A stretch of 41,231 nt of DNA from Hyphomicrobiaceae bacterium (lineage in GTDB: Bacteria; Pseudomonadota; Alphaproteobacteria; Rhizobiales; Hyphomicrobiaceae): contig JANYHF010000080.1 in the NCBI GenBank assembly GCA_025359185.1, positions 1 to 41,231 on the forward strand. The letters run 5' to 3'. The stretch's first letter is position 1. Each line of letters starts with the position of its first letter. This document shows positions 41,197 to 41,231 of this stretch, one piece after another. The position numbers and the translations under genes were made by a program. The notes under the pieces are model-generated. The model did no database searches. It saw only the letters and a list, made by a program, of their open reading frames with translations, and was not told where the DNA came from.

Positions 41197-41231
41197 CCCG
41201 CTGGGTCGCGTTCCACGGCCGGCCGGTGCGT

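Noticed and set aside
1-41231. CRISPR arrays, tRNA or rRNA genes
   Set aside because: No regularly spaced repeats of CRISPR type and no tRNA or rRNA sequence could be recognised by eye; a dedicated search was not possible.

Overview
The window is high-GC DNA with short intergenic gaps and many ATGA-type gene overlaps. It very probably comes from an alphaproteobacterium. Three things support this: the pgsA-like/hdaA/ppk1/ppx gene order at the right end, a near-perfect EcfG-type (general stress response) promoter, and REP-like palindromes of the kind common in Hyphomicrobiales and Rhodospirillales. No tRNA, rRNA or CRISPR array was recognised.

Left part (1-10076). An IS91-type element (tyrosine recombinase plus HUH transposase) sits next to a small membrane protein and a leftward aromatic-degradation operon. 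The operon encodes CoA-transferase A and B, 3-oxoadipyl-CoA thiolase, a flavin phenol hydroxylase and a hydroxyquinol-type intradiol dioxygenase. A divergent IclR regulator reads away from it, and a perfect 10-bp inverted repeat lies between them. The pathway would run phenolic compound -> hydroxyquinol -> maleylacetate -> 3-oxoadipate -> succinyl-CoA + acetyl-CoA. Maleylacetate reductase is not in the window, and the hydroxylase is cut in two by one in-frame TAA.

Middle (10256-27564). A methylthioribose-kinase-like gene is followed by a ribose-type (CUT2) ABC importer, which suggests uptake and phosphorylation of methylthioribose or 5-deoxyribose. It meets, with a 7-bp gap, a long leftward operon: two Gfo/Idh/MocA dehydrogenases, an S33 alpha/beta hydrolase and a complete dipeptide-type ABC importer. 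Divergent from that operon are a PanB-like enzyme whose substrate and metal residues have changed, a glycerate 2-kinase that seems to start at CTG, and a DeoR regulator. Together these look like a catabolic system for an unidentified compound, and this is the best candidate in the window for an undescribed pathway.

Right part (27598-41231). An EcfG-type promoter precedes a secreted CHRD protein, followed by an exported VWA protein. Next come a protein made of three fused YbjQ-like domains, a broken ArsR tail in front of two AHSA1/SRPBCC genes (one fused to a VOC domain), two unlike fatty-acid desaturases flanking a beta-carbonic anhydrase, and a PhnD-like binding protein without a signal peptide. 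The end is a housekeeping polyphosphate/DnaA-control block (ppx, ppk1, hdaA, CDP-alcohol phosphatidyltransferase) bounded by a tandem repeat and a 45-bp-arm palindrome.
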